Source of the DNA: Candidatus Moranbacteria bacterium CG06_land_8_20_14_3_00_40_12
GTDB lineage: Bacteria; Patescibacteriota; Minisyncoccia; Moranbacterales; UBA2206
Assembly: GCA_002780175.1 (NCBI GenBank)
Contig: PEVT01000008.1
Span: 1 to 37,081 of the forward strand
DNA length: 37,081 nucleotides
Direction: 5' to 3'
Shown here piece after piece: positions 18,343 to 27,925 of the stretch. A program made the position numbers and the translations under genes. Under the pieces are notes generated by a model. It saw only the letters and a list, made by a program, of their open reading frames with translations, did not search any database and was not told the DNA's origin. How positions within the stretch are numbered: the stretch's first letter is position 1; each line of letters opens with the position of its first letter.

Positions 18343-18364
18343 ATCTGTTTAAAAATGCTTTTCA

Positions 18365-18778
18365 ATGCTCCCTTTTAACAACCGTTTATTTAAAAAAAGA
18401 GATTTCGCCAAAGTTCAGAAGATGGGCCGTTTTTTTAATTCCGACCAGATAAGCTTAAAAGTTTTAAAAAATGGCTTAGATGAAACCAGAATCGGTATTA
18501 TTGTCGGTAAAAAATTTTCCGTGAAAGCAGTAGAGCGAAACAATATGAAAAGAAAATTACGGGAAATTACCCGCCAGGAAATTAAGCAGATAAAAAAAGG
18601 CTGGGACGTGGTTATTATGGTTAAAGAAAGCCAAAATAAGGCAAGAACCAGCGAAACGTTAAAAGTAGCTATAAAAAAAATATTAAAAGAAGCCCAAATA
18701 ATTAATTACCTGTCTTCCGGCCCGCTCCGCCGAATCGAGGCGAGCAGGCAGGGCAAAAAAAAGAATGGTTATTTTTGA
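18365..18778 (+). CDS. rnpA: ribonuclease P protein component
   Basis: NRLFKKRDFAKVQKMGRFF...GIIVGKKFSVKAVERNNMKRKLREI; synteny. Confidence 0.93.
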   Translation: MLPFNNRLFKKRDFAKVQKMGRFFNSDQISLKVLKNGLDETRIGIIVGKKFSVKAVERNNMKRKLREITRQEIKQIKKGWDVVIMVKESQNKARTSETLKVAIKKILKEAQIINYLSSGPLRRIEASRQGKKKNGYF

Positions 18779-19544
18779 CCAATTTGTCTATATTCCCATC
18801 TATAATTTATTGGTTTTTGTGTATAATCTGCTTCCTTTTAAGGATTTCGGGGTAGCCATTATTGTAGTTACTTTGATAATCAAGTTTTTACTGATTCCTT
18901 TAAGCCGCAAGCAAATCGAATCCCAGAAGAAAATGACCGAATTACAACCTAAAATCAAAGAACTTCAGAAAAAATACAAAGATGACAAAGAAAAACAAAG
19001 TCGGGCGTTGATGGATCTTTATAAAACCCACAAATCCAATCCCTTTTCCGGCTGTTTGCCCATGATTGTCCAGCTGGTCTTTTTAATCGCTATTTATCGA
19101 GTTCTTTTTAATATTTCCCAGGCTAATTTAATGATAAATGGAAACATTCTTTATGATTTTATTAAAAATCCCGATCAAATAAACAAAATGTTTTTAGGTA
19201 TCATAGATCTTTCTACGGCGGTAAACCTGGGACACATCTCTTTTTCCGAAGCGCCAAAGATTATTTTAGTGCTTTTAGCGGCTCTTTCACAGTTTTTTCA
19301 GAGTAAAATGCTTATGGCTAAGCAAAAAACAGCTTCTAATTTTCCCAAGGATGATAAAATGGACTTTTCTCAAATAATGTCCAAACAAATGCTTTTTTTA
19401 GGACCGTTGCTGACTCTTTTTATCGGAGTGAAATTTCCCTCCGGCTTGGCTCTTTATTGGCTTGTTTCAACAATTTTTATGATTATTCAACAACATTTTT
19501 TGAAAAAAGAAAACGAAGCAATCCTTTTGCAAAAAGTTAAATAA
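18765..19544 (+). CDS. yidC: YidC/Oxa1 membrane insertase
   Basis: ATLIIKFLLIPLSRKQIESQKKM-type motif, NPFSGCLPMIVQLVFLIAIYRVLF, FPSGLALYWLVSTIFMIIQQ. Confidence 0.95.
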   Translation: MVIFDQFVYIPIYNLLVFVYNLLPFKDFGVAIIVVTLIIKFLLIPLSRKQIESQKKMTELQPKIKELQKKYKDDKEKQSRALMDLYKTHKSNPFSGCLPMIVQLVFLIAIYRVLFNISQANLMINGNILYDFIKNPDQINKMFLGIIDLSTAVNLGHISFSEAPKIILVLLAALSQFFQSKMLMAKQKTASNFPKDDKMDFSQIMSKQMLFLGPLLTLFIGVKFPSGLALYWLVSTIFMIIQQHFLKKENEAILLQKVK

Positions 19545-19559
19545 ACTATATTTTTTAAG

Positions 19560-20036
19560 ATGGAAGAATTAAAAATAGATGAAATTAAAGCGCTAATGAA
19601 GGAAGTTATTGAAAAAATGGGTTTTTCCTGCCAGGAAATAGAAATTAATCAACAAAAAAACCAGGAAGAGGAAATGTTTGTTGTTAATATTAAAACCCCG
19701 GATTCAAGCTTTCTGATTGGCCAATATGGAGCGAATTTACAATCATTGCAGCATCTAATGCGCGTTTTAACGCGGAAAAAGATTCAGGAAAGAATTAAGT
19801 TTATTTTAGACATTAATTCCTATCGAAAGAAAAAAAACGATGCGGTAGTTCGCTTAGCTAAAGAAGCGGCCGAACAAGCCCTAAGGGGAAAAAGAGCTAT
19901 TGTTATGCGTCCCATGTCTCCTTATGAAAGAAGGCTTATTCATATGGAATTTTCGGAAAATGACCAAATAAAAACAGAAAGCATTGGCGAAGGCGAAGAA
20001 AGAAAGGTTGTTATTAAGCCTCTAAATTTATTATAG
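19560..20036 (+). CDS. jag: Jag/KhpB-type KH-R3H RNA-binding protein
   Basis: LIGQYGANLQSLQHLMRVL (KH), RPMSPYERRLIHMEF (R3H); downstream of yidC. No N-terminal Jag_N domain visible. Confidence 0.9.
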   Translation: MEELKIDEIKALMKEVIEKMGFSCQEIEINQQKNQEEEMFVVNIKTPDSSFLIGQYGANLQSLQHLMRVLTRKKIQERIKFILDINSYRKKKNDAVVRLAKEAAEQALRGKRAIVMRPMSPYERRLIHMEFSENDQIKTESIGEGEERKVVIKPLNLL

Positions 20037-20041
20037 CTCTT

Positions 20042-21490
20042 ATGGCGGAAATTGTCGGGAGAAAAATAGCTTTAAATGTTTTGGTTAATAGTTGCGCCAA
20101 GGTGCTCTCCACTGTCTTAGCGCTGGTTTCCGTGGGTTTTATCACGCGTTATTTGGGTGCGGAAGGTTTTGGCAACTACGCTACTGCCGTGGCTTTTCTT
20201 TCTCTTTTTTCGGCAATGGCCGATCTGGGCCTGTATAATATTGCTACCCGTGAAATCTCCCGTTTTGGAGCCGACGAGAAAAAAATAATGGGTAATGTTC
20301 TTTCTTTGAGAATTATCACTTCAACCACTGTTCTCGCCCTAACTCCGCTGATCATCTTTTTTTTACCTTATTCGCGAGAGATTAAAGAAGGGATTGTTAT
20401 CGTGGCGATGGCTTTTTTGTTTTCCTCCGGTTATCAATCATTAAACGGAATTTTTCAAAAAAATTTGGCGATGTATAAAGTAGCCATCGGAGAATTAACA
20501 GGAAAGGTGGTTCAAGTGGCTACAGTTATCCTGACGACTGTCAATAACTGGGGATTTGATTGGATAATTATGGCCATGTTGTTCAATATGGCGGTGAGCT
20601 TTGGGATTATTTTTTTCTGGTCCCGGAAATACATTAAAATAAAATTGCAATTTGATTTTACTTACTGGAGAGAATTTTTAACAGAGTCTTTGCCGATGGG
20701 AGCGGTAGCCATTATTTCTTTTGTGTATTTTAAGATGGATACTATTCTACTTTCTATCATGAAAAACGGAACAGAGGTGGGTATTTATAACGCAGCTTAT
20801 AAGGTTTTAGAAAATTCTACTTTTTTCCCGGCGCTTATTTGCGGATTAGTGTTGCCCATAATGTCGCGGGATATCTTTACGAATCGGAAAAGCTTTCAAA
20901 TAATTTCCGACCAAACTTTAAAATTTTTTATTCTCTTAATCGTTCCGCTCACAGTGGCGACCTTATTTCTGGCAGAAGGGATTATTGGTTTAATTGGCGG
21001 AGCGGGCTTTGCTGAATCGGCTCATGTGTTGAGAATCTTAATTTTTGCTTTAGCTTTAATATTTTTCGGGCACTTTTTTAATGCGATTTTAATCGTGGCT
21101 AACCTGCAAAAAAAATTAATGCTAGTTTTGTTGGCAGCCGCGGCGGTTAACATCTCTCTCAATTTTATAGCCATCCCCCGTTTCTCATATCTGGGCGCTG
21201 CTTATGTTTCAGTCGTGACAGAATTGTTGGTCGTTTTTTTGACCGCCTATCTGGTTATTGCCAAAGTAAAATATTATCCCCAAGTAGACAAGCTGGCTAA
21301 AATTCTTTTAGCCGGTCTGCTGATGAGCCTCTTCCTCTTTGTTTTTCGGGGAAAAAACTTTTTTATTTTAGCTTCCGCCAGTTTTTTAATATATTTTCTG
21401 GCTCTTTGGCTGTTGCGGGTAATAAAAAATTCGGAAATTATGAGCTTAATCAGCCGGAAAGGAGTGGAAGAATATGAAGAAACACCCTAA
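20042..21490 (+). CDS. polysaccharide flippase (Wzx/MATE-like)
   Basis: Polytopic; RYLGAEGFGNYATAVAFLSLFSAMADLGLYNIATREISR. Confidence 0.88.
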   Translation: MAEIVGRKIALNVLVNSCAKVLSTVLALVSVGFITRYLGAEGFGNYATAVAFLSLFSAMADLGLYNIATREISRFGADEKKIMGNVLSLRIITSTTVLALTPLIIFFLPYSREIKEGIVIVAMAFLFSSGYQSLNGIFQKNLAMYKVAIGELTGKVVQVATVILTTVNNWGFDWIIMAMLFNMAVSFGIIFFWSRKYIKIKLQFDFTYWREFLTESLPMGAVAIISFVYFKMDTILLSIMKNGTEVGIYNAAYKVLENSTFFPALICGLVLPIMSRDIFTNRKSFQIISDQTLKFFILLIVPLTVATLFLAEGIIGLIGGAGFAESAHVLRILIFALALIFFGHFFNAILIVANLQKKLMLVLLAAAAVNISLNFIAIPRFSYLGAAYVSVVTELLVVFLTAYLVIAKVKYYPQVDKLAKILLAGLLMSLFLFVFRGKNFFILASASFLIYFLALWLLRVIKNSEIMSLISRKGVEEYEETP

Positions 21491-22337
21491 AGTTTTTATT
21501 ATTATCTTGAATTATAACGGACTGGATGTTCTTAAAAAATGTCTTACCAGCGTCTTTAAAATTGATTATTCAAATTTTGAAATTATTTTGGTGGATAATA
21601 ATTCCTCGGACGGTTCTTTGGAAATGGCTAAAACTAATTTTTCCAAAGCTATTTTTATAAAAAACGAAGAGAACCTGGGATTCGCGGCTGGTAATAATGT
21701 CGGGATTAAATTTGCCCTGGAAAGAGCGGCTGATTTCATTTTGCTTCTTAATAGCGATGTGGAAGTTGAAAAAAACTTTCTTACCCAATTGATGGATAAT
21801 GTGGCGGATAAGGAAGAAATCGGCTTGGCCAGCCCGGTTATTTTTGACGGTCAAACCAGGGAAATCTGGTTTTCCGGAGGACATATAAACTGGTGGAGAT
21901 TAAAAACGGTTCATGAAAAAAACATCCGGACTGAAAAAATTTTTAATTCCGGGTTTATTACCGGCTGCGCGATGCTGGTTCGAGCCGCGGTTTTTCAAAA
22001 AATCGGTCTTTTGGATGAAAGATTCTTTCTCTATTGGGAAGACGCCGATTTTAGTTTAAAATCAAAAAAAGCCGACTTTCAAAATGTAATCGTTTCTTCC
22101 AGTTGGATCTACCACTTTGAAAAAAGCCGGGAAAATCCGGAAAATAAAACTTATTGGCTGGTGGTTTCCGGATTGATTTTTTTCCAAAAAAATGCCGGCT
22201 TTTTCTTCAAGGTCTGGGGATTTTTTTACTTAAAAATGCGAAAAATAAAAAATTGGCTGGATGTTAAAATAAAAAAAGACCAGATTTCCTTAATGGTTCA
22301 AAAAGCTTATCGGGATTTTAAAAATGCCCAATTTTAA
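21474..22337 (+). CDS. GT2 family glycosyltransferase
   Basis: VFIIILNYNGLDVLKKCLTSV, LVDNNSSDGS, FLLYWEDADFSLKSK. Confidence 0.92.
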   Translation: MKKHPKVFIIILNYNGLDVLKKCLTSVFKIDYSNFEIILVDNNSSDGSLEMAKTNFSKAIFIKNEENLGFAAGNNVGIKFALERAADFILLLNSDVEVEKNFLTQLMDNVADKEEIGLASPVIFDGQTREIWFSGGHINWWRLKTVHEKNIRTEKIFNSGFITGCAMLVRAAVFQKIGLLDERFFLYWEDADFSLKSKKADFQNVIVSSSWIYHFEKSRENPENKTYWLVVSGLIFFQKNAGFFFKVWGFFYLKMRKIKNWLDVKIKKDQISLMVQKAYRDFKNAQF

Positions 22338-23091
22338 AAAACTTTCCATAATCATTGTTAATTATCAAAGCGAATTGTATTTGCAAAAATGTCTCGCTTC
22401 TCTTTTTCGGTTTAATCCGGGAATAGATTTTGAAATAGTGGTTGTCAATAATGATGAAAAAGAAAAGTTGGAAAAAACAAAAGAAAAATTTCCTTCCGTA
22501 GTTTTGATTAATTCACCCCAAAATAACGGTTTTGGCGCGGCCTGCAATTTGGGAGTCCGGCACGCGAAGGGAGATTTATTATTTTTTTTGAATCCGGATA
22601 CGGAAGTTTTAAGCGATAATCTTTCGATACTTCTGGATAGATTTGTTGAAAACAAAAAAATTGGCGTTCTTGGGCCAAAATTAGTTACGATGGAAGGAAA
22701 GACACAGCCCTGGTGTGCCGGCAAAGATTTTAGTTTTTGGGAATTGATTAAAAATAACTTTGGGGTAATCGCGAGCAGGAAAATTTGGGAATCAGAAAAC
22801 GAAACTCAGGCAGATTGGGTGAGTGGAGCAGCGCTTTTTGTAAGACAGGAGTTGTTTGATAAAATTGGAGGTTTTGACGAAAAATTTTTTATGTATGGCG
22901 AAGATATAGATTTATGCCGGCGGATAAGAGAAGAAAAATACGAAGTAAGATTTTGTCCCCAAGCGTCTATTTTGCATTTGGGCGGAAAAAGCCAAAGAAA
23001 TTTTTTAGAGCAAAAGCGGCAATATTTTAAATCTTTATGTTATTATCTCAAAAAAACCGTGTTCAGAAAAAAACCATATGGAAATATCTAA
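22324..23091 (+). CDS. GT2 family glycosyltransferase
   Basis: SIIIVNYQSELYLQKCL, FLNPDTEV, FFMYGEDIDLCRRIRE. Confidence 0.92.
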   Translation: MPNFKKLSIIIVNYQSELYLQKCLASLFRFNPGIDFEIVVVNNDEKEKLEKTKEKFPSVVLINSPQNNGFGAACNLGVRHAKGDLLFFLNPDTEVLSDNLSILLDRFVENKKIGVLGPKLVTMEGKTQPWCAGKDFSFWELIKNNFGVIASRKIWESENETQADWVSGAALFVRQELFDKIGGFDEKFFMYGEDIDLCRRIREEKYEVRFCPQASILHLGGKSQRNFLEQKRQYFKSLCYYLKKTVFRKKPYGNI

Positions 23092-24352
23092 ACTCCTGTT
23101 TTTTTTAGCCTTTTACCTGCCTTTTCAAATCGCCCTTAATCCCGGCGAGGGTTTCGACTTGGCCTCTGTCCGGGTAATCATCATTATTTTATTTTTTCTT
23201 TGGGCGGCCAGGGGTCTTAAGGAAAAAAAGCTGATCTTTTCTTATAATAAGCAGACCTTATTGGTTATTTCCTTCCTTTTTTTAAGCCTTTTTTCGACAT
23301 TTTTTGCCAGCAACAGCGAGTGGTCGGCGCGAAAAATACTTTTTTTCTTTTCGGTCTTCCCGCTTTATTTTGTGGCGGCGAACGTTTTAGATAGCCAGGA
23401 TAAAATAATAAAAATAATTAAATATCTGGTGCTGGGCGGAAGTTTGGCGGCCTTTTTGGGGATAATCCAGTTTTTTGCGCAATTTATTTTTGGCCTTAAA
23501 GCGGTCTATGGTTTTTGGGCCGATTATTTGGTGGCGCCGTTTTTAGGGAAAACTTTTTCTCAAGCGGTGCTGCAAAATCCCAGCTGGCTGGTCAATATTT
23601 CCGGCGTTACTTATTTTCGCGCGACCGCCACTTTTCCCGATCCGCACATGTTTTCCTTCTTTCTGGGATTACTTCTCCCCCTAGCCTTGGCGTTGCTGAT
23701 AGTCAGCCCTAAAAAAATTTGGCCAAGTCTGGCTCTTTCGGTTTTACTTTTAGCCGATATCCTGACTTTTTCCCGGGGAGGCTATCTGGGACTGGGCGCG
23801 GCTTTGGTGATAGCGCCGGTTATTTTTTGGAAAAAAATCAGCCGGGATTATAAAAAAATAATTCTGGGCACGGCGGTTTTTTTGTTAATTTTTCTGGCGA
23901 TTCCCAATCCTTTTTCCTCTCGTTTTTTTTCTATTTTTAATTTGAAAGAAGGTTCTAATTCAGGCAGAATAGAAACCTGGAAACAAGCGGTAAAGGTTAT
24001 AGGAGAACATCCGGTTTGGGGGGTGGGCATTGGCAATTATCCTCTGGAAATAAAACCGACGGCGTCCTATCGCGAACCAATTTACGCGCATAATACGTAT
24101 TTGGATATTGCCGCTGATTCAGGTATAGCTAATGCTTTGATTTGGACAGGAATATCAATCATAGCGATAGTTAGTTTTTTTAAAAGATCCAAAGAGCATC
24201 TATTATTTTGGGGAGCGGGCTTAAGTTTAATTATTTTTTCCGTTCATTCTTTGGTGGAAACGGCGATTTTTTCTCCGGTAGTGCTGGCGCTTTTTTTGAT
24301 AATCTTGAGTTTTAATAATTGTCCGCCATCTTTAAATGAAAAAAGAAATTAA
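23078..24352 (+). CDS. O-antigen ligase/polymerase family protein
   Basis: Polytopic; GRIETWKQAVKVIGEHPVWGVGIGNYP...YAHNTYLDIAADSGI. Confidence 0.87.
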   Translation: MEISKLLFFLAFYLPFQIALNPGEGFDLASVRVIIIILFFLWAARGLKEKKLIFSYNKQTLLVISFLFLSLFSTFFASNSEWSARKILFFFSVFPLYFVAANVLDSQDKIIKIIKYLVLGGSLAAFLGIIQFFAQFIFGLKAVYGFWADYLVAPFLGKTFSQAVLQNPSWLVNISGVTYFRATATFPDPHMFSFFLGLLLPLALALLIVSPKKIWPSLALSVLLLADILTFSRGGYLGLGAALVIAPVIFWKKISRDYKKIILGTAVFLLIFLAIPNPFSSRFFSIFNLKEGSNSGRIETWKQAVKVIGEHPVWGVGIGNYPLEIKPTASYREPIYAHNTYLDIAADSGIANALIWTGISIIAIVSFFKRSKEHLLFWGAGLSLIIFSVHSLVETAIFSPVVLALFLIILSFNNCPPSLNEKRN

Positions 24353-25532
24353 ATCCATAATTAATCTGGAAAACCTGGTCGGAATTATTTTGGCCCTTTT
24401 GCCCTTGTATTTGATAAAATTTGTTTTTTGGGGGGTGCCTTTGAATTTTTTGGAAATAATGATTATTGGCGCTTTGAGCTGGTGGTTGGCGGAAAAGAGA
24501 TGGCGCCATCCGGACTGGAAAGATTTTTTAAAGAATAATAAGTTTTTTTTTATTTTAATCAGTCTGGTCTTTTTGGGCCTCTTTCTTTCCGTTTTTTTCA
24601 ATGACAATTTAAAAGCGGGATTGGGAATTATCAAAGGCTGGTTTATTTTTCCTCTCGCGTTGGCTCTGATGGCCGTAGATCTTTTTCGGGATAAAAAAAG
24701 CCGAGCCTTGGGTTTTTTTTACGGCAGCGCCGTGGGAGTGGCTTTTTTAGCCTTAGCAGGCTATTTTTTGGGTCAGATGACATACGACGGACGTTTGCGG
24801 GGAATCTTTAATTCTCCCAATTATCTGGCGATGTATCTTTCGCCAGCGATATTAATTGGTTTAACGCTGGCTCAAAATAAAAATGTAAAAATAAAAACTG
24901 AAAATTATAATTTAAGTATAAAAAGTTTTTATGGTTTAAGCTTGGTAATGATGTTAGGGGTTCTTTATTTGACTTATTCTTATGCGGCTTGGATAGCGCT
25001 GGCACTAACTATGGTAATAATTTTTATCTTAAACAAAAAATTTGCGGTGAAACTCGCCTTTTTAGTTTTATTGTTACTAGGCGCTTTATTTTATTTCCAG
25101 GCAGATAAAAGCAAATGGGCGGATTTTGTAAGTTTAAATGAAAGATCTTCCCTGGCTTCCCGCTCAATGATTTGGCAATCAGCCGGAAAGCTTATTCAAG
25201 ATAATCCTTTTTGGGGCGTCGGCTCGGGTAATTTTCAGGAAAAATATCTGGAATATCAAAAATATTTTCCTCCCTATCTGGAGTGGGCCGTCCCGCATCC
25301 GCATAACTTATATCTGGCTTTTTATTTATACGCGGGAATTACGGGTTTGCTGGCCTTCTTGCTGCTGATATTTTTATGGATGAAAAAAATTATTTTACAA
25401 AAAAAAGAGACAATAGCGATAATTGCGCTGGGAATAATAATTTATTTTCTGCTACACGGGTTAGTTGACACGACTTATTTTAAAAATGACCTCGCGGTAA
25501 TATTTTGGTTGGCTTTTTTCTTGCCTCTTTAA
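24336..25532 (+). CDS. second O-antigen ligase/polymerase family protein
   Basis: Polytopic; SRSMIWQSAGKLIQDNPFWGVGSGNFQ...PHPHNLYLAFYLYAGI. Confidence 0.87.
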   Translation: MKKEIKSIINLENLVGIILALLPLYLIKFVFWGVPLNFLEIMIIGALSWWLAEKRWRHPDWKDFLKNNKFFFILISLVFLGLFLSVFFNDNLKAGLGIIKGWFIFPLALALMAVDLFRDKKSRALGFFYGSAVGVAFLALAGYFLGQMTYDGRLRGIFNSPNYLAMYLSPAILIGLTLAQNKNVKIKTENYNLSIKSFYGLSLVMMLGVLYLTYSYAAWIALALTMVIIFILNKKFAVKLAFLVLLLLGALFYFQADKSKWADFVSLNERSSLASRSMIWQSAGKLIQDNPFWGVGSGNFQEKYLEYQKYFPPYLEWAVPHPHNLYLAFYLYAGITGLLAFLLLIFLWMKKIILQKKETIAIIALGIIIYFLLHGLVDTTYFKNDLAVIFWLAFFLPL

Positions 25533-25540
25533 ATTTATCC

Positions 25541-25897
25541 CAACTTTTCTTTGCCGAAAGAAAAGTTGCAAAAGAACTCTCAGCCCGACTTCAGACTTAG
25601 ACGAATTCCAGCCTTATTCGCTAAAGCTCCTGATTTTTGCTCCGCAAAAAAGACTGCGGAGCTTTTTTACGCTCATTTCGGCTGAATTCGTTCCTAAGTC
25701 TTACGTTAAGGCTGAAATTATTTTAAACTTTTCCGCCTTAGCGGAGTAAAGCGCTATAAATTCGAGATGAAGCGAACGTAAAAACTTCTCTTTTAAGCGT
25801 TAGCAGCTTGAGAAGTTTTAGTGAGCGAGTCCGAATTTATCGCTTTACGAGCTGGGCGGGCTTTTCTTGGGCTACTTTCTTTTTAAAAAGAAAGTAG
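25541..25897. repeat. multi-hairpin intergenic element bounded by palindromes
   Basis: CAACTTTTCTTT-GCCG-AAAGAAAAGTTG (25541-25568); AGACTTAGACGAATTCCAGCC / GGCTGAATTCGTTCCTAAGTCT; GCTCCGCA...TGCGGAGC; GTAAAGCGCTATAAATTCG / CGAATTTATCGCTTTAC with inner AAAACTTCTC/GAGAAGTTTT; CTACTTTCTTTTTAAAAAGAAAGTAG (25872-25897). Confidence 0.8.
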
Positions 25898-25904
25898 AAA
25901 AAAA

Positions 25905-27062
25905 CTAAAGACTTATTTGATAAAGCTTTCCGTCAGTCCGGTTGGTAAAGAAAAGCAGGCTTTCATCAGGGCTTAAAAAGAGATTGGTCGCGTCGGCTTC
26001 AACGGTGATTTTTTTTAAATCAATCAAGCGGTTTTTTTCTCCGGTTAAAACATTGACTTTCCAGAAAGTGTCAGTCGTGTTGAATTGGCGGGAAAGATAA
26101 TCATTGGGTAAAATCGCGTTTTCCGGAATAGAGGCGGGCAGGGCGTAATAAACCGTCCGATTGTCCTTCGACCAGGCGCATTTGACGGTTAAGGTGGGAA
26201 TTTCCAGATTTTTGTATTCTCCTCCTTTGTCGTTCATAACAGCCAGCTGCATTTTTCCCCCGGTTCTTTCCACGGAATGGCTGGCGAGGATTAATCTGCC
26301 GTCCGGACTCCACAGAAAATCGGCGCCGAATTTTCCCTGAAAAATAGTTTTATTTTCTCCGGAAATAAGTGAAGCGGATTTAAGAGTGGATTCGTTGTAA
26401 GCGTCCGGATTGTTCCAAAAAGCAATCAGCCCGCTTTGCGGAATGCCGGCGGAAAAAACGGGAGTGAAATTCAAATCGGCGATTTTTTTCCAGTTGTTTC
26501 CGTCCGGATCGGAAAGATTAAGCGTGCGTTCTTTTTTAGCGGGGTCGAAATATTGGTACAGGATTTTATTGCTGTTTTGCCAAAAAATATCATCTATATT
26601 ATCGCCTAGAGCTGTTTCTTTCTGGGTAGAAAAATTAAAAAAAACAAAATTCCAGGTAGCCGGAGTCGGCTGTATCCTAAAAATAGCTTGATTTTTAGCG
26701 GGCGACCAAAGGATATCCGTCAGGCCCGGCAATTCTTTTTTAAGAATAAGATTTCTGACCTTGCCATCGAAAGAAATTTCATAAAATCCCTGATCTTTGG
26801 GTGAATAATATTTTAGAGCCGAACCGTCTTCGTTTAAAACAGGGGCGAAAACCGGCTCATCGGTTAAAAGAATCATTTTTTCCGAAGAAGAAAGCTTTTT
26901 TTCCGGAGATGATTTTGAATCTGAAGATGACGCGGGTGAATTTTTCGAAGCCGGCTTGAAAATAAGAATATAAATTCCTCCCAAAAATAAAAGCAGAGCC
27001 AGGCCCAGAGAAGAAAAAATAAATATTTTTTTCAGAGTAGACATATAAATTAGTTGTCGCAA
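25905..27062 (-). CDS. membrane-anchored beta-propeller-like (TolB/WD40-type) protein
   Basis: N-terminal TM; repeated LWSPDGRLILASHS, CAWSKDNRTVYYALP, LFLSPDESLLFFTNR propeller-like motifs. Confidence 0.65.
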   Translation of the reverse strand: MRQLIYMSTLKKIFIFSSLGLALLLFLGGIYILIFKPASKNSPASSSDSKSSPEKKLSSSEKMILLTDEPVFAPVLNEDGSALKYYSPKDQGFYEISFDGKVRNLILKKELPGLTDILWSPAKNQAIFRIQPTPATWNFVFFNFSTQKETALGDNIDDIFWQNSNKILYQYFDPAKKERTLNLSDPDGNNWKKIADLNFTPVFSAGIPQSGLIAFWNNPDAYNESTLKSASLISGENKTIFQGKFGADFLWSPDGRLILASHSVERTGGKMQLAVMNDKGGEYKNLEIPTLTVKCAWSKDNRTVYYALPASIPENAILPNDYLSRQFNTTDTFWKVNVLTGEKNRLIDLKKITVEADATNLFLSPDESLLFFTNRTDGKLYQISL

Positions 27063-27925
27063 CCGCAGCCGGGCACGCTGACATGGACATGATCGCCTTC
27101 ATCTTCAATGTAGCCGGCGCCGCAACTGGAAGCGGCGCTCATAATGGTTGCGTTGGAAGCGGAACTGCCTTGGTTGGAAAAATCCACCGCGCAGGATTTT
27201 CCAGGACTGCTCGTTCCTCCATAATGGCAGGAGCCCTTTTTATGAAAACAGCAATTAGTTTGTTTGGCGGGAACACCTGGGGATCCGGGAGTGCATTGAA
27301 CCCAGGTTGGATTTTTTTGATAACAATTAACTCCGCCATTGTTGTCAGAAATAGAGGATATTTGAATCGCGTCTCCCAGTTTTTTATGCATGCAATCCAA
27401 AAGAGCGTTGAGTTTATCGGAAGCATCTGCGCATTGTCCGGGAACCTGGCTTTTCATTAATTGGCAGGCGCTCTTTACAGCCGGCGGCAATTCCGCTGGA
27501 GGTCCGGGAATAGTGGGTGTTGTGGGAACCGCGGCGGCCATTTTAGCTTTTACCAGTTCCGGATTTATAGTATAGAGAATTAAATAAGCCAGGAGGGCTA
27601 AAATTAAGCCTATCAGGGCGTCGGTGATAAATCCCTTGGCTTTTTCCATGCTGGCGTTGTTGCCGCCGGAAGCGGCATACATATAGCCGCCGATGACAAT
27701 CATAATCAAAGCGCAAATGCCGACGGTCCAGATGCCGAATTTATAAAGATTGGAAACAAAAGTCGCGAAATCGTTGGTTGTTCCATAACCGGGGATAGGC
27801 TCCATCGGTTCGTAATCCAAATTGGGACCGGTTGTTTCGGCGGCGGAAACAATCAGGAGAGGAAAAATAAAAACAGACAGTAAAACCAGAAAGACGAGAA
27901 ATTTAACCTTAAAATTTTTAGTCAT
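27050..27925 (-). CDS. TrbC/VirB2-like T4SS pilin fused to an M15/LAS-like peptidase domain
   Basis: Signal peptide, two TMs around GGYMYAASGGNNASMEKAKGFITDALIGLILALLAYLILYTINPEL; C-terminal CHYGGTSSPGKSCAVDF and EGDHVHVSV resemble the HxxGxAxD/HxH metal ligands. Confidence 0.75.
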   Translation of the reverse strand: MTKNFKVKFLVFLVLLSVFIFPLLIVSAAETTGPNLDYEPMEPIPGYGTTNDFATFVSNLYKFGIWTVGICALIMIVIGGYMYAASGGNNASMEKAKGFITDALIGLILALLAYLILYTINPELVKAKMAAAVPTTPTIPGPPAELPPAVKSACQLMKSQVPGQCADASDKLNALLDCMHKKLGDAIQISSISDNNGGVNCYQKNPTWVQCTPGSPGVPAKQTNCCFHKKGSCHYGGTSSPGKSCAVDFSNQGSSASNATIMSAASSCGAGYIEDEGDHVHVSVPGCGCDN

